A stretch of DNA of 64,000 nt, taken from Ornithobacterium rhinotracheale (GTDB lineage Bacteria > Bacteroidota > Bacteroidia > Flavobacteriales > Weeksellaceae). The stretch covers positions 1,749,501 through 1,813,500 of the forward strand of contig NZ_CP094846.1 in assembly GCF_022832975.1 (NCBI RefSeq), written 5' to 3'. The notes under the pieces are model-generated. The model did not search any database, was not told the origin of the DNA, and was given only the letters and a program-made list of their open reading frames with translations. Of the stretch, positions 25,605 through 34,241 are shown one piece after another (within the stretch, counting starts at the first letter, position 1; each line of letters begins with the position of its first letter). The translations under genes were made by a program, and so were the position numbers.

Positions 25605-25922
25605 TTATGCTTTGTATTTACCGTCAATTATTAGATTCCCATTGGGTTGCAGGCTCACATCTTTAATCTGCATACCATCGTACTCTAATTGTTTTTTGGT
25701 TTCTATGAGCATTTCGGTATAGCGGTCGTCTGCAAGCATTTGAACAATGCCCACGCCCACCTCTGGGAACTCTTTGTACTCGCCCTTATTGGCGGTGAGG
25801 ATATGTTTTTGGTGCTGGCTATGAGCGTTGCCCACTAGGAAATCTCCTTCTTTAATTTGTAAATCATTTTCGGTGTTGGTTAAAATATCTTGCATTGCGT
25901 TTATTGCTAATTGGTAGCGCAA
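25605..25922 (-). CDS. hypothetical phage structural-operon protein
   Basis: 105 aa and first gene of the inverted operon. Pattern: helix, then GDFLVGNAHSQHQKHILTANKGEYKEFPEVGVGIVQML, a helix, and a beta C-terminus (VSLQPNGNLIIDGKYKA). It looks like a baseplate or connector-type small protein found in Bacteroidota phages, but I cannot name the family. Confidence 0.5.
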   Translation of the reverse strand: MRYQLAINAMQDILTNTENDLQIKEGDFLVGNAHSQHQKHILTANKGEYKEFPEVGVGIVQMLADDRYTEMLIETKKQLEYDGMQIKDVSLQPNGNLIIDGKYKA

Positions 25923-25959
25923 ATTTCTCTCTTATTTAATTGTGTCAGAATTTCTTATC

Positions 25960-25990
25960 CAATGCTTGTAAGAAATTCCTACAAGCATTG
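25960..25990. promoter_or_regulatory. inverted repeat between the divergent late operons
   Basis: CAATGCTTGTA (25960-25970) and TACAAGCATTG (25980-25990) are perfect inverted 11-mers with a 9-bp spacer; TACAAGGCTTG at 26001-26011 is a partial third site. It lies between the leftward head operon and the rightward capsid-tail operon, so a shared late activator could bind here. Confidence 0.6.
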
Positions 25991-26073
25991 TAGAAAAAAT
26001 TACAAGGCTTGGACGCCAGTTTTATTTTCATTTTCAAAGCTTGCAATTTTGCCCTGTAAAAAGAACAAAAGCA

Positions 26074-27060
26074 ATGACACATAGATTTGTGATAAATGAT
26101 GAAAACATTGTAAACAGCTACGGCTATCGTGTATTAACGGCTGGGATTGACACCAAGCAATATATGCGTAACCCCGTGGTGCTGTATATGCATTCGCGCG
26201 GCTTTGACAAAGTGAACGGCACAGAGGGAAATGAAGTGATTGGCCGTGTGGTGAAATTAGAGAAAACGGGCGGACAACTTATTGCCGATGTGGAATTTGA
26301 TACGGAAGATGATTTCAGTAAAAAAATTGCGGGTAAGGTGGAGCGAGGTTTTTTGAAAATGGCCTCTATTGGTGCCGATGTTATTGAGGCCTCTTCAAAT
26401 GCTGAACACATTCTCCCAGGGCAAATTTTTGAAACGGTAACCAAATCCAAACTTGTAGAGCTTTCTATTGTAGACATTGGCGGAAATGACAATGCTTTGA
26501 AATTACACCGAAATGGTGAGCCTATTCAATTGAAAAAATTAAAAAAACAAAAGGATATGACAATTAAAACCATCGCGCTCGCTCTTGGAATGAGCGAGGA
26601 AACCAACGAACAAAAGGTGCTGCAAGAGGTGCAGGCCTTGAAACTTGCCAAAGACAACGCCGAAAAGCGCATATCAGAATTAGAGCAAGAAAAAAAGGAA
26701 AACGAAACCGCCGAGGCCACTCAGCTGGTGGATAAGGCTATTGCTTTGGGGGTATTCCCAGAGGCTTTGAAACAAAGCCAAATTAAGAGCTTTGCCTTGA
26801 ATTTCGTAGAACAAAAAGAAACCCTTACCAAACTCATTGCGGAAAAAGAAAACGAAATCAAACTGAATGGCAAAAATCAAGTCGTTAAAACCGTAGTCCT
26901 CGGGAAAGGCGAAAAGCCAAAAACAGGCATAGCCCTCACTTTTGACTATTTGCAAAAACACGATGTAGAGCAGTTAAGAGAAATTAAACTCAACCAGCCG
27001 GAGGAATATGCAAGATTGGCACAAGACTATGCCAGAGGCGTAAGACACAAAGAAAATTAA
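26074..27060 (+). CDS. prohead protease with C-terminal scaffold
   Basis: 328 aa from ATG 26074. The first about 150 residues are an HK97-type serine protease with His in VVLYMHSRG and Ser in ELSIVDIGG. The rest is charged coiled coil (EEVQALKLAKDNAEKRISELEQEKKENE), as expected of scaffold. An in-frame ATG at 26557 with AAAGGAT before it could make scaffold alone, like Mu I/Z. Confidence 0.8.
   Translation: MTHRFVINDENIVNSYGYRVLTAGIDTKQYMRNPVVLYMHSRGFDKVNGTEGNEVIGRVVKLEKTGGQLIADVEFDTEDDFSKKIAGKVERGFLKMASIGADVIEASSNAEHILPGQIFETVTKSKLVELSIVDIGGNDNALKLHRNGEPIQLKKLKKQKDMTIKTIALALGMSEETNEQKVLQEVQALKLAKDNAEKRISELEQEKKENETAEATQLVDKAIALGVFPEALKQSQIKSFALNFVEQKETLTKLIAEKENEIKLNGKNQVVKTVVLGKGEKPKTGIALTFDYLQKHDVEQLREIKLNQPEEYARLAQDYARGVRHKEN
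26557..27060 (+). CDS. possible separate scaffold protein from an internal start
   Basis: Same frame as the protease. ATG 26557 begins MTIKTIALALGMSEETNEQK right after the protease domain and follows AAAAGGAT, unusually Shine-Dalgarno-like for this genome. The product would be 167 aa of coiled coil. Confidence 0.4.
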   Translation: MTIKTIALALGMSEETNEQKVLQEVQALKLAKDNAEKRISELEQEKKENETAEATQLVDKAIALGVFPEALKQSQIKSFALNFVEQKETLTKLIAEKENEIKLNGKNQVVKTVVLGKGEKPKTGIALTFDYLQKHDVEQLREIKLNQPEEYARLAQDYARGVRHKEN

Positions 27061-27085
27061 CCATTAAAAAAAAAGAGAAACCATT

Positions 27086-27925
27086 ATGGCATTACAAACA
27101 GAAGTATGGGTTGCGGGTATCAAGGAAAATCCAATCCCAAATCACTCCTTTGTCTCGCAATCTGTGGATATGAGTGAGTATGTAGAAAATAACAAACTAC
27201 ACCTTGCCGAGGCTGGGATAGAGCCTAGTGTGCACGAAAATTATTTTGAGGGAAATGAAGACCCTCTGCCAATTGCCGACATCAAAGACATTGCTAATGA
27301 GGTGCTGTTAAAAACTTATTCAACAGACCAAACAAGACACCGCCAATTGCAGGAAATAGAGCTGCAATATGATAGGAGAAGCTCTATCATCAACCGCCAC
27401 CGTGTATCCTTAGCGAAAAACTTAGGCAAAAGAGCGGCGCACGCTTGGGCACCACAGCAGGATAACGAGTTTAACAAAGTGCTAAACTTAGGCGACACAG
27501 ACTCCGTGATTGATGCACTAATTGACATCAAAGCCTTTTTGGAGGGCAAGGATATTACCGAGGGCATCAACATTTGTTTTACCCCAGAGCATTTAGCCCG
27601 TATCCGCAAGGAGGACAAAAAGCTCTACAAGGAAATATTAAACGAAAAACAAATGTATGGCATCAACATCTTTCAGTATAGCCAAAATCCATTATACACC
27701 TCGGCAGGCGTTAAAAAGCCATTCGGGGCTACCAAAGAAAGTGGCGACAAACAAGCCTCATTTATTTGGGTGAAAGACGAAGTATTTAGATGCTTTGGCG
27801 ATGTTGAAATGTACGCCAATTTGCGTGATAGCGGGATTCAAGCAGATACCTTATCCTTTGCCCAAAGAGCCTTAGTAGGTGTGATTCGTGCCAACAATCC
27901 TAAATATTTAGGAGCAATTCTTTAA
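27086..27925 (+). CDS. major capsid protein
   Basis: 279 aa, directly after the protease/scaffold. It holds the long N-terminal arm, a spine-like helix (SSIINRHRVSLAKNLGKRAAHAWAP), and a C-terminal domain ending LVGVIRANNPKYLGAIL. Identification is by position, length and the FTPEHLARIRKED type of segment seen in Bacteroidota Mu-like capsids; sequence similarity to Mu gpT is weak by eye. Confidence 0.75.
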   Translation: MALQTEVWVAGIKENPIPNHSFVSQSVDMSEYVENNKLHLAEAGIEPSVHENYFEGNEDPLPIADIKDIANEVLLKTYSTDQTRHRQLQEIELQYDRRSSIINRHRVSLAKNLGKRAAHAWAPQQDNEFNKVLNLGDTDSVIDALIDIKAFLEGKDITEGINICFTPEHLARIRKEDKKLYKEILNEKQMYGINIFQYSQNPLYTSAGVKKPFGATKESGDKQASFIWVKDEVFRCFGDVEMYANLRDSGIQADTLSFAQRALVGVIRANNPKYLGAIL

Positions 27926-27928
27926 GCG

Positions 27929-28279
27929 ATGGAGACACAAGCAAAGGCACAAAAATATCTCTCGGAGCACGAAAGTGTTCCGAAGATTTACAGCACCGCC
28001 GATGGCTTTTTATTCCTGAGGTATGACCACGCCAAGGCGCACGCCCATTCTCTACAAAATAAAGAGGTGGGGCAACACCTTAGGGCAGGTGAAAAAGGAG
28101 AAGAAAAGCCCTTTGACACCTTGCACGGGAACCTCCTAGAAGTAAAAGAGCGCATAAAAAATGTAAACGATGAGGGGCTGCTGGAAGCCTTGATTTTACA
28201 GGAAGAAAGCGAGGCGAATAGAAAGACGGTTTTAAAACTATTGGCCAACCGCATACAAGAACTTAAAAAAGAAGAATAA
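27929..28279 (+). CDS. hypothetical head-region protein
   Basis: 116 aa. METQAKAQKYLSEHESVPKIYSTADGFLFL then Lys/Glu-rich helices. It resembles short proteins beside the capsid gene whose N-terminus has a small binding fold (YSTADGFLFLRYDHAKAHA). It overlaps the sheath gene by 1 nt. Confidence 0.5.
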   Translation: METQAKAQKYLSEHESVPKIYSTADGFLFLRYDHAKAHAHSLQNKEVGQHLRAGEKGEEKPFDTLHGNLLEVKERIKNVNDEGLLEALILQEESEANRKTVLKLLANRIQELKKEE

Positions 28280-29448
28280 TGGCACTACCAAAAGTTTTAT
28301 TTAACATAGCCAAAGATGGCTTGGGAAGAATAGCAGATGCAGGGGCAAAAGTCCCTGCGCTCATCTGCACGGGCAACACCGTGAGCGCTAAGGTACAATT
28401 AGGGAAGTCCTACCAAATATTTTCTATTACAGAGGCTAAGGATTTAGGCATTACCGAGGAAGAAAACCCCTTTGCCTATGAGCAAGTAAAAGCCTTTTAC
28501 CGGCAGGCAGGCGATGGCGCAGAGCTATGGCTTATGCTTGTGAGCGATGCCACCACGATGACTGAAATGCTGGACAAAGAGGGAAATTATGCCCCCAAAA
28601 TCATTGGCGATGCCAAGGGGGAAATTCGTGTGCTGGGTGTAGTGAAAAAGCCCACAGGAAGCGAGAGCCTCACAGGAGGGCTGGACCAAGATGTGCAAAC
28701 AGCCGTTGTCAATGGGCAAGCCTTGGCAGAGCATTTTGCTCTAAAATATATGCCTTTTAGAGTAATCATTTCGGGTAACGCGTGGAATGGCGAAGTGGCT
28801 GATTTAACAGACTACACAGAAAGCGACTACAACAAAGTAAGTTGCCTTATCGGTGCTGAAAATACTGATAAGTACGCAGCCGTTGGATTAACACTGGGGA
28901 AAATTACCAGCATTCCCGTGCAAAGGAAAATTCACCGTGTGAAAGATGGCAATGTGCTAGACATTGTGGCCTACTTTACCGATGGCACCACGATTGACAG
29001 CCGTGCCGACCAATGGGATGCCATAGATGATAAAGGCTATATCTTTTTCAGAACCTTCGCAGGGCGCAGTGGCTACTATTTCAGTGGGGACAAAACACTC
29101 ACCCGCGCAACCGATGATTTTAGAACGCTTAGCAATGGCCTTGTAATGGATAAGGCGATGCTTATTGCTTATGATGCCCTTGTGGAAGAATTGAGCGAGG
29201 AAGTACTATTATCCGCCGATGGAAGCATTCACCCTGCCATCATCAAAAGCTGGCAAACCAAAGTGGAGAGCAATCTAAATGGTGGAATGGTAGAGCAAGG
29301 CGAGCTATCTGCCGTGAAAGTGTTTATAACCCCTAAACAAGATGTGCTCAGAAGCGGAAAAGTAGTAATCAACATTCAGCTATTACCCGTGGGCTACGCG
29401 GAATTAATTGAGGTAAATATAGGTTTCACAACAGAAATAAAAGAATAA
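28279..29448 (+). CDS. tail sheath protein (DUF2586)
   Basis: 389 aa. DUF2586 proteins are the contractile sheath in Bacteroidota Mu-like phages. Visible features are LFNIAKDGLGRIADAGAKVPALI, FYRQAGDGAELWLMLVS, the late GYIFFRTFAGRSGYYFSGD and the C-terminal PVGYAELIEVNIGFTTEI, which fits sheath handshake strands. Its presence shows a myovirus-type tail. Confidence 0.82.
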   Translation: MALPKVLFNIAKDGLGRIADAGAKVPALICTGNTVSAKVQLGKSYQIFSITEAKDLGITEEENPFAYEQVKAFYRQAGDGAELWLMLVSDATTMTEMLDKEGNYAPKIIGDAKGEIRVLGVVKKPTGSESLTGGLDQDVQTAVVNGQALAEHFALKYMPFRVIISGNAWNGEVADLTDYTESDYNKVSCLIGAENTDKYAAVGLTLGKITSIPVQRKIHRVKDGNVLDIVAYFTDGTTIDSRADQWDAIDDKGYIFFRTFAGRSGYYFSGDKTLTRATDDFRTLSNGLVMDKAMLIAYDALVEELSEEVLLSADGSIHPAIIKSWQTKVESNLNGGMVEQGELSAVKVFITPKQDVLRSGKVVINIQLLPVGYAELIEVNIGFTTEIKE

Positions 29449-29452
29449 AGCA

Positions 29453-29869
29453 ATGACAACATTTAGCAGTAAGCAATATGCGTGGTGTGATATATCCATT
29501 GCCTTGGGTGGGCGTATTTTAGAGGGCGCCACCGAGGTGGAATACACCGAGAAAAAAGAAAAAGACTACCTCTACGGGCGCGGGTGCAAACCGCACGGCG
29601 TGGTGGGCGGTAACAGAACTTATGAGGGCAAGCTCAGCATTTGGCAATCCGAGCTGGAAGCGATGACCAGAGATGCTAAAAATAAAGACATTTTAAGCCT
29701 CAGCTTTGATGTCGTAGTGGCCTATGTTCCGCACGATGGCGGGCAGATGGTAACCGATATTTTAAAAGGTGTCGAGTTTACCGAGGTGAAAAAAGCGATG
29801 AAACAAGGCGACAAAAATATGATTGTGGAGCTGCCCATCTTGTTTTTAAATGTAAAACGCCAAGATTAA
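29453..29869 (+). CDS. tail tube protein
   Basis: 138 aa, 4 nt after the sheath gene. A beta-rich fold with WCDISIALGGRILEGATEVEYTEK and a final SFDVVVAYVPHDGG ... MIVELPILFLNV strand set, as in tube proteins. Assignment by position and pattern. Confidence 0.7.
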   Translation: MTTFSSKQYAWCDISIALGGRILEGATEVEYTEKKEKDYLYGRGCKPHGVVGGNRTYEGKLSIWQSELEAMTRDAKNKDILSLSFDVVVAYVPHDGGQMVTDILKGVEFTEVKKAMKQGDKNMIVELPILFLNVKRQD

Positions 29870-29930
29870 CCGTAGCACGGTAGATAACTAAAAAAGGAAA
29901 TTTAAATACTGTTTAAACTTAATTTAAAAA

Positions 29931-30275
29931 ATGAAAAAAGAAATCACACAGGAACAAAACGCAGTTTCGGCGAATACTGCTGAAACTATAAATCAGAGCC
30001 AAATCAACGAGTGGAAAGAAAAATACGGGGAGATTTTTAAAATTCAATTTGAAGATGGCAAAGAAGTTTATTTAAAAAAGCCCGATAGAAAGGTACTCAG
30101 CTTTGCAATGACAAAAATGCAGACCAACCCGCTCGGCTTTGCCGAAGTGATATTAAACCAATGCTTTTTAGGCGGTGATGCCGATGTAAAAGGTGATGAC
30201 AGCTATTTCTTTGGTGCCTCGGCACAATTAGAGGGCTTAATGGAAGTAAAAACAGCCGAGCTAAAAAAGTTATAG
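29931..30275 (+). CDS. tail assembly chaperone, short form (gpG-like)
   Basis: 114 aa between the tube and tape-measure genes. IFKIQFEDGKEVYLKKPDRKVLSFAM then a helical part. It ends ELKKL right after A AAA AAG (30263-30269). In most tailed phages this position makes a short chaperone and a -1 frameshifted long one. Confidence 0.75.
   Translation: MKKEITQEQNAVSANTAETINQSQINEWKEKYGEIFKIQFEDGKEVYLKKPDRKVLSFAMTKMQTNPLGFAEVILNQCFLGGDADVKGDDSYFFGASAQLEGLMEVKTAELKKL
30263..30269 (+). promoter_or_regulatory. -1 frameshift site for the tail chaperone
   Basis: The heptamer A AAA AAG lies in phase three codons before the stop. After a -1 slip the frame reads on as VIEDSKGDMESNW without a stop. Confidence 0.65.
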
Positions 30276-30442
30276 AGGATTCCAAAGGAGATATGGAATC
30301 CAATTGGATAGGCTATGTCAATACCATGATGGAATACTATCTAGGGATAAACCCTGATGATTTAACCGATGAAGAATGGGGAGAAAAGTTTGCACAATTG
30401 CAAAACATAAGAGAGCAAGAAAGCAAAACTAATGGCGGTTAG
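30269..30442 (+). CDS. C-terminal extension of the long tail chaperone (gpGT-like)
   Basis: 57 extra residues in the -1 frame, continuing to stop 30442 (IGYVNTMMEYYLGINPDDLTDEEWGEKFAQLQNIREQE...). An ATG at 30293 could also start a 49-aa protein. The segment is helical, as is the T part in lambda. Confidence 0.6.
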   Translation, partial: VIEDSKGDMESNWIGYVNTMMEYYLGINPDDLTDEEWGEKFAQLQNIREQESKTNGG

Positions 30443-30734
30443 CCTTAATTCTTTGAAGATTAAAGATAATTACAGAAACTAGCGCTTGTATCAATAACGC
30501 CCACACAAGCCCCTCCCAGCCTTCGGTAAAAATCAAAGCAAATTCTAATAGTAAAAAAGGCAACTGAATAGCTGCTGCCCACCATTGTGAAGCGGAAACC
30601 TGCCCTCCTTTAACCAAAAAGGCTAAGCCTAAAAGAGAAATAAAAGCCGATGCCTTAAAAATAAAGCCTAAAACAATCATTAGCCCATAGGCTAGAAGTA
30701 AACACCCGATAATTGTAAAAAAAGATAGAACCAT
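30429..30734 (-). CDS. small membrane protein on the opposite strand
   Basis: 101 aa with about four hydrophobic helices (LSFFTIIGCLLLAYGLMIVLG, SAFISLLGLAFLV, LLLEFALIF, GLVWALLIQALVSVIIF) and a basic end RIKANRH. Its ATG abuts the tape-measure ATG back to back (CATATG). It fills an otherwise empty 290 nt in the tail operon. Promoter must lie inside the tape-measure gene. An exclusion or membrane role is a guess. Confidence 0.55.
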   Translation of the reverse strand: MVLSFFTIIGCLLLAYGLMIVLGFIFKASAFISLLGLAFLVKGGQVSASQWWAAAIQLPFLLLEFALIFTEGWEGLVWALLIQALVSVIIFNLQRIKANRH

Positions 30735-32663
30735 ATGAGTTATAGTTTTTCATTATTCTTAAAAGATTTCGCCTCCTCTTCCATTGCGAAGATAAGTAGC
30801 GGTTTGGGGACTTTGGAAAACAAACTCCGAAACAGCCAATCAAAATTACAAAATAATTTCAACAAATCGGTAAAATCCATCGATGAATTAAACGCTAAAT
30901 TGCAGCGCCTCAATGCACAGCGCACAGCCTCTACCTCTATAAACGATATACGGAGGCTGAAAACAGAGATTAATCGCACAGAGCGCGAAATTCGAAAGCT
31001 AGAAAATTTACCTCCAAAAGGAATTGGGGGAAGAATTAGAGCGCTTGGCGGAGAGATGGGGGGACTTGTTGGCCTTGCAGGTGGCGTTGGGCTTGCTATT
31101 CAGGCTTGGAGTGGAATTAAGGCTTTATTTGGATTAGGTGTAGAGCTAGAACAAACCAATATTAAATTTGAAGTTTTGTTAGGTAGTCTTGATGCTTCAA
31201 AAAAAATGCTGGGAGAGCTTAACAACTACGCCAATTTAACGCCCTACTCAAACGAGGCTATTATTAAAAACTCTGAGTTGATGCTCAGTTTTGGCATTGC
31301 CCAAGATAAAATTATGCCTAATATGAAAATGCTAGGCGATATAGCCATGGGAAATGAGCAAAAATTAAATGGGCTTTCCTTAGCATATGCACAAGTTCAA
31401 TCAACGGGTAGGCTCATGGGGCAAGATTTGCTTCAAATGATAACCCAAGGTTTTAACCCTTTGCAGATAATTTCTCAGAATACGGGGATTGCCATGGGGG
31501 ACCTTAAAAAGAAAATGGAAGAGGGAGCCATTTCTGCCCAAATGGTGGAAGAGGCTTTTAGATTAGCCACTTCAGAGGGCGGTTTGTATTACGGCATGGC
31601 CGATAGAATGGCTGAAAGTGCAGGCGGAAAATGGAGTACCTTTTTAGGCACACTCAAAAATGTAATAATGCGTATAGGGCTAAAATTTGCCGAGTGGATT
31701 AAGCCTATTTTCGATATAGGTACTGCTTTCGCTAATAAAATTATCCCTTTTGGTAAATGGATTGTCAGCTTTTTGCCTAGCCTAGAAAACTTCACCCTCT
31801 TTATGCAGATATTAGGCATTGCAGCCTTAGGTGTAGGCGCGTATATGCTTATTGCCAATGCCTCTACCATTGCTTTCAGTATTGCACTAGGCATTCTTGA
31901 GGGAATTATTTGGCTTGTGGAAACGGCACAGTGGGCGTGGAACTTGGCAATGTCGATGAACCCCATAGGGCTTGTGGTGGCCGCCATTGTGGTTTTAATA
32001 GGTGTTGTGGTACTGCTGTGGAATAAATTTGCGTGGTTCCGAGGTGCTATTTTGGGCGTGTGGGAAGTATTAAAAGGGCTAGGAAATACGATTAAAAACT
32101 ATGTGGTTAATCGCTTCAAAGAAATGCTCAGTGGTATTATGGGTATAGGGCAAGCCTTGGTAAAATTCTTTTCAGGAGATTTCACTGGCGCTATAAAAAC
32201 AGGCGGCGAGGCCATAAAAAACCTAATGGGTAAAGACTCCGCAGCTCAGGCTATCAGTGATGGGAAGAAGGCTTTTGAAAACTTTAATATAGGCTGGGAG
32301 GCAGGGAAAAAAGCTAACCCTGTAACAGCAAATGAGAATGTCAATACCACGCAAGGAGTGGGCGGAGGCAGTGGTAATGGGCAAAGCCCTAAATCAAATC
32401 TATTTGATTCGCTACTAACTGATACAGGTGGAGGGGAAAAGGGTAAAAAGGAAAAAGCACCTAAGGCGGCAAAGGATAAAGCGGGCAGTGTTATCTCTGG
32501 CGGCACACGCAAAACAGATATTCACATCAATATTCAGAACCTCGGCACCGATACCAAAATATATGTGAGTTCCGCTAATGAGGGGATTTCAAACCTAGGG
32601 CAAAGGCTAAAAGAAGAATTATTGCGTGCAGTAAATAGTGTAAACCAAATGCAAACAATGTAA
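30735..32663 (+). CDS. tail tape-measure protein
   Basis: 642 aa. Coiled-coil start (LENKLRNSQSKLQNNFNKSVKSIDELNAKLQRL), the tape-measure domain with LGSLDASKKMLGELNNYANLTPYSNEAI and GQDLLQMITQGFNPLQIIS, then hydrophobic helices (about residues 345-440) and a Gly/Lys-rich end. Sets tail length and may help DNA cross the membrane. Confidence 0.9.
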   Translation: MSYSFSLFLKDFASSSIAKISSGLGTLENKLRNSQSKLQNNFNKSVKSIDELNAKLQRLNAQRTASTSINDIRRLKTEINRTEREIRKLENLPPKGIGGRIRALGGEMGGLVGLAGGVGLAIQAWSGIKALFGLGVELEQTNIKFEVLLGSLDASKKMLGELNNYANLTPYSNEAIIKNSELMLSFGIAQDKIMPNMKMLGDIAMGNEQKLNGLSLAYAQVQSTGRLMGQDLLQMITQGFNPLQIISQNTGIAMGDLKKKMEEGAISAQMVEEAFRLATSEGGLYYGMADRMAESAGGKWSTFLGTLKNVIMRIGLKFAEWIKPIFDIGTAFANKIIPFGKWIVSFLPSLENFTLFMQILGIAALGVGAYMLIANASTIAFSIALGILEGIIWLVETAQWAWNLAMSMNPIGLVVAAIVVLIGVVVLLWNKFAWFRGAILGVWEVLKGLGNTIKNYVVNRFKEMLSGIMGIGQALVKFFSGDFTGAIKTGGEAIKNLMGKDSAAQAISDGKKAFENFNIGWEAGKKANPVTANENVNTTQGVGGGSGNGQSPKSNLFDSLLTDTGGGEKGKKEKAPKAAKDKAGSVISGGTRKTDIHINIQNLGTDTKIYVSSANEGISNLGQRLKEELLRAVNSVNQMQTM

Positions 32664-32665
32664 AA

Positions 32666-33271
32666 ATGGCAGAAATATTCGACATAAAGGAATTAACCGC
32701 TCGGGCTTTCTTTGACTATGTTGGCCCCGCATTCCCTGCGTGGTGGGAAAACAATAAAACCGCCTTTGTAGCCCCAAGCCTTAGAAGCATTAGCGAGGCA
32801 CGCGCCAAGGGTAGCCAATACTTTATGACGCTACAAGTCTCCGACAAAAAAGGCGAAATAACCCTATTTCCCAACGAACCGCTGGTGGATTTTTCATTAT
32901 CTAAAACCATTGTAGAAACCGCCACCGTGGGCAAATACCGCCGTGGAAAAGTGAAAGAATACATCTGCACTGAAGACTGGGAAATCACCATCAAAGGGCT
33001 GTGCGTAGATTTTGAGGAACCCGAGCGCTACCCTGCCGAGCAAGTGCAAGCCCTCACGCTTTTGTTTGAAAAAAACGAAAGTTTAGAAGTGAAAGAAAAT
33101 AAATTGTTTGAACTCTTTGGCATTAGAAATATCGTTTTAAAAGATATTCAATTTGAGGCGATGCAGGGGCAAGAAGGAATCCAGAAATACGAAATTTCTG
33201 CAGTCAGCGACAACGATTTCTACGCCGAGCTAGACGATAAAAAAATAGAGCGAAAAAAACTTTTAAGCTGA
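32666..33271 (+). CDS. DUF6046-like tail/baseplate protein
   Basis: 201 aa, beta-rich, with VDFSLSKTIVETATVGKYRRGKVKEYICTEDWEITIKG and ERYPAEQVQALTLLFEKNESLEV. The second stretch is typical of LysM-associated hub proteins that line the tail-baseplate joint. It sits where Mu has its DNA-circularisation N gene. Confidence 0.6.
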   Translation: MAEIFDIKELTARAFFDYVGPAFPAWWENNKTAFVAPSLRSISEARAKGSQYFMTLQVSDKKGEITLFPNEPLVDFSLSKTIVETATVGKYRRGKVKEYICTEDWEITIKGLCVDFEEPERYPAEQVQALTLLFEKNESLEVKENKLFELFGIRNIVLKDIQFEAMQGQEGIQKYEISAVSDNDFYAELDDKKIERKKLLS

Positions 33272-33275
33272 ACAA

Positions 33276-34241
33276 ATGTTTGTATTAGAATCACATATCC
33301 AAATTGGGGCTTACCACTTTAAAAGTATCAGTCAAGTAACGATTACTAAATCCGTAGATGAGCTGTCGGATACTTGCACCATTGAAATGCCTACTCACTT
33401 CATTATTAAAGAAAAAGGTAAACAACTATATACCGAGCGGGCCATCAAAGCAGGCGATGAAGTAACGGTAACTTTGGGCTACGAGGGCGTATACCGCGGT
33501 GTAGAATTTAAAGGCTATGTAAAAAGGGTAAAAACGGGCACCCCCGTAGTAGTGGAATGTGAGGACGCAATGTATCTGCTCCGCCGGAAAAATATAACCA
33601 AGGCTTGGGAGCGCATTACGCTGAAAGAAGTGTTGCAGGAGGTTGTGAAAGATACGCCTATTAAGCTATCGCAAGGTATTCCCAGCGTTACACTGGATAA
33701 ATGGATCATCAAAAATGCCAACGGAACGCAGGTTTTAAAAAAGTTACAGGAGGAATTTAGGCTTTCCATTTTCATCAACGATAAGGGCGAGCTATACGCA
33801 GGGCTCCAACAGCTAACGAATATCGGAGAAGTGGCGGTGTATGATTTAAACTATAACATCGTTAGCAATGATTTGGAATATCGCAGCAAAGAAGAAAGAA
33901 AAATAAAGGTACGCTACACCTATATAGATCCAAAAAATAAACGACAGACCATTGAGGTCGGAGACCCCGAGGGCGAGGTTAGAGAGTTTCACACCTCGGT
34001 AGTTTCAGATGAGAAAAAGCTAAAAGAAATGGCGTTAGCAGAAATTGAAAAAATGAAATACGATGGCTTTGATGGCAGTATTACAAGTTTTCTCGTCCCG
34101 TTTGCCACTCGTGGAATGAAAGCGCGCCTTATAGATAAAGATTTGAAAAATATTGATGAGGACTACTTCATCAAAAAAGTAGAAACCAGCTTTGGCACCA
34201 GTGGTGCCAGACGAAAAATAGAAATTGGAGCAAGGTTATGA
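33276..34241 (+). CDS. baseplate hub protein (Mu gpP / gpD-like)
   Basis: 321 aa. FKSISQVTITKSVDELSDTCTIEMP and GDEVTVTLGYEGVYRGVEFKGYVKRV match the split-barrel start of late control D/hub proteins; ITLKEVLQEVV and later YDLNYNIVSNDLEYRSKEERKIKVRY continue that pattern. Overlaps the spike gene by 4 nt. Confidence 0.75.
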   Translation: MFVLESHIQIGAYHFKSISQVTITKSVDELSDTCTIEMPTHFIIKEKGKQLYTERAIKAGDEVTVTLGYEGVYRGVEFKGYVKRVKTGTPVVVECEDAMYLLRRKNITKAWERITLKEVLQEVVKDTPIKLSQGIPSVTLDKWIIKNANGTQVLKKLQEEFRLSIFINDKGELYAGLQQLTNIGEVAVYDLNYNIVSNDLEYRSKEERKIKVRYTYIDPKNKRQTIEVGDPEGEVREFHTSVVSDEKKLKEMALAEIEKMKYDGFDGSITSFLVPFATRGMKARLIDKDLKNIDEDYFIKKVETSFGTSGARRKIEIGARL

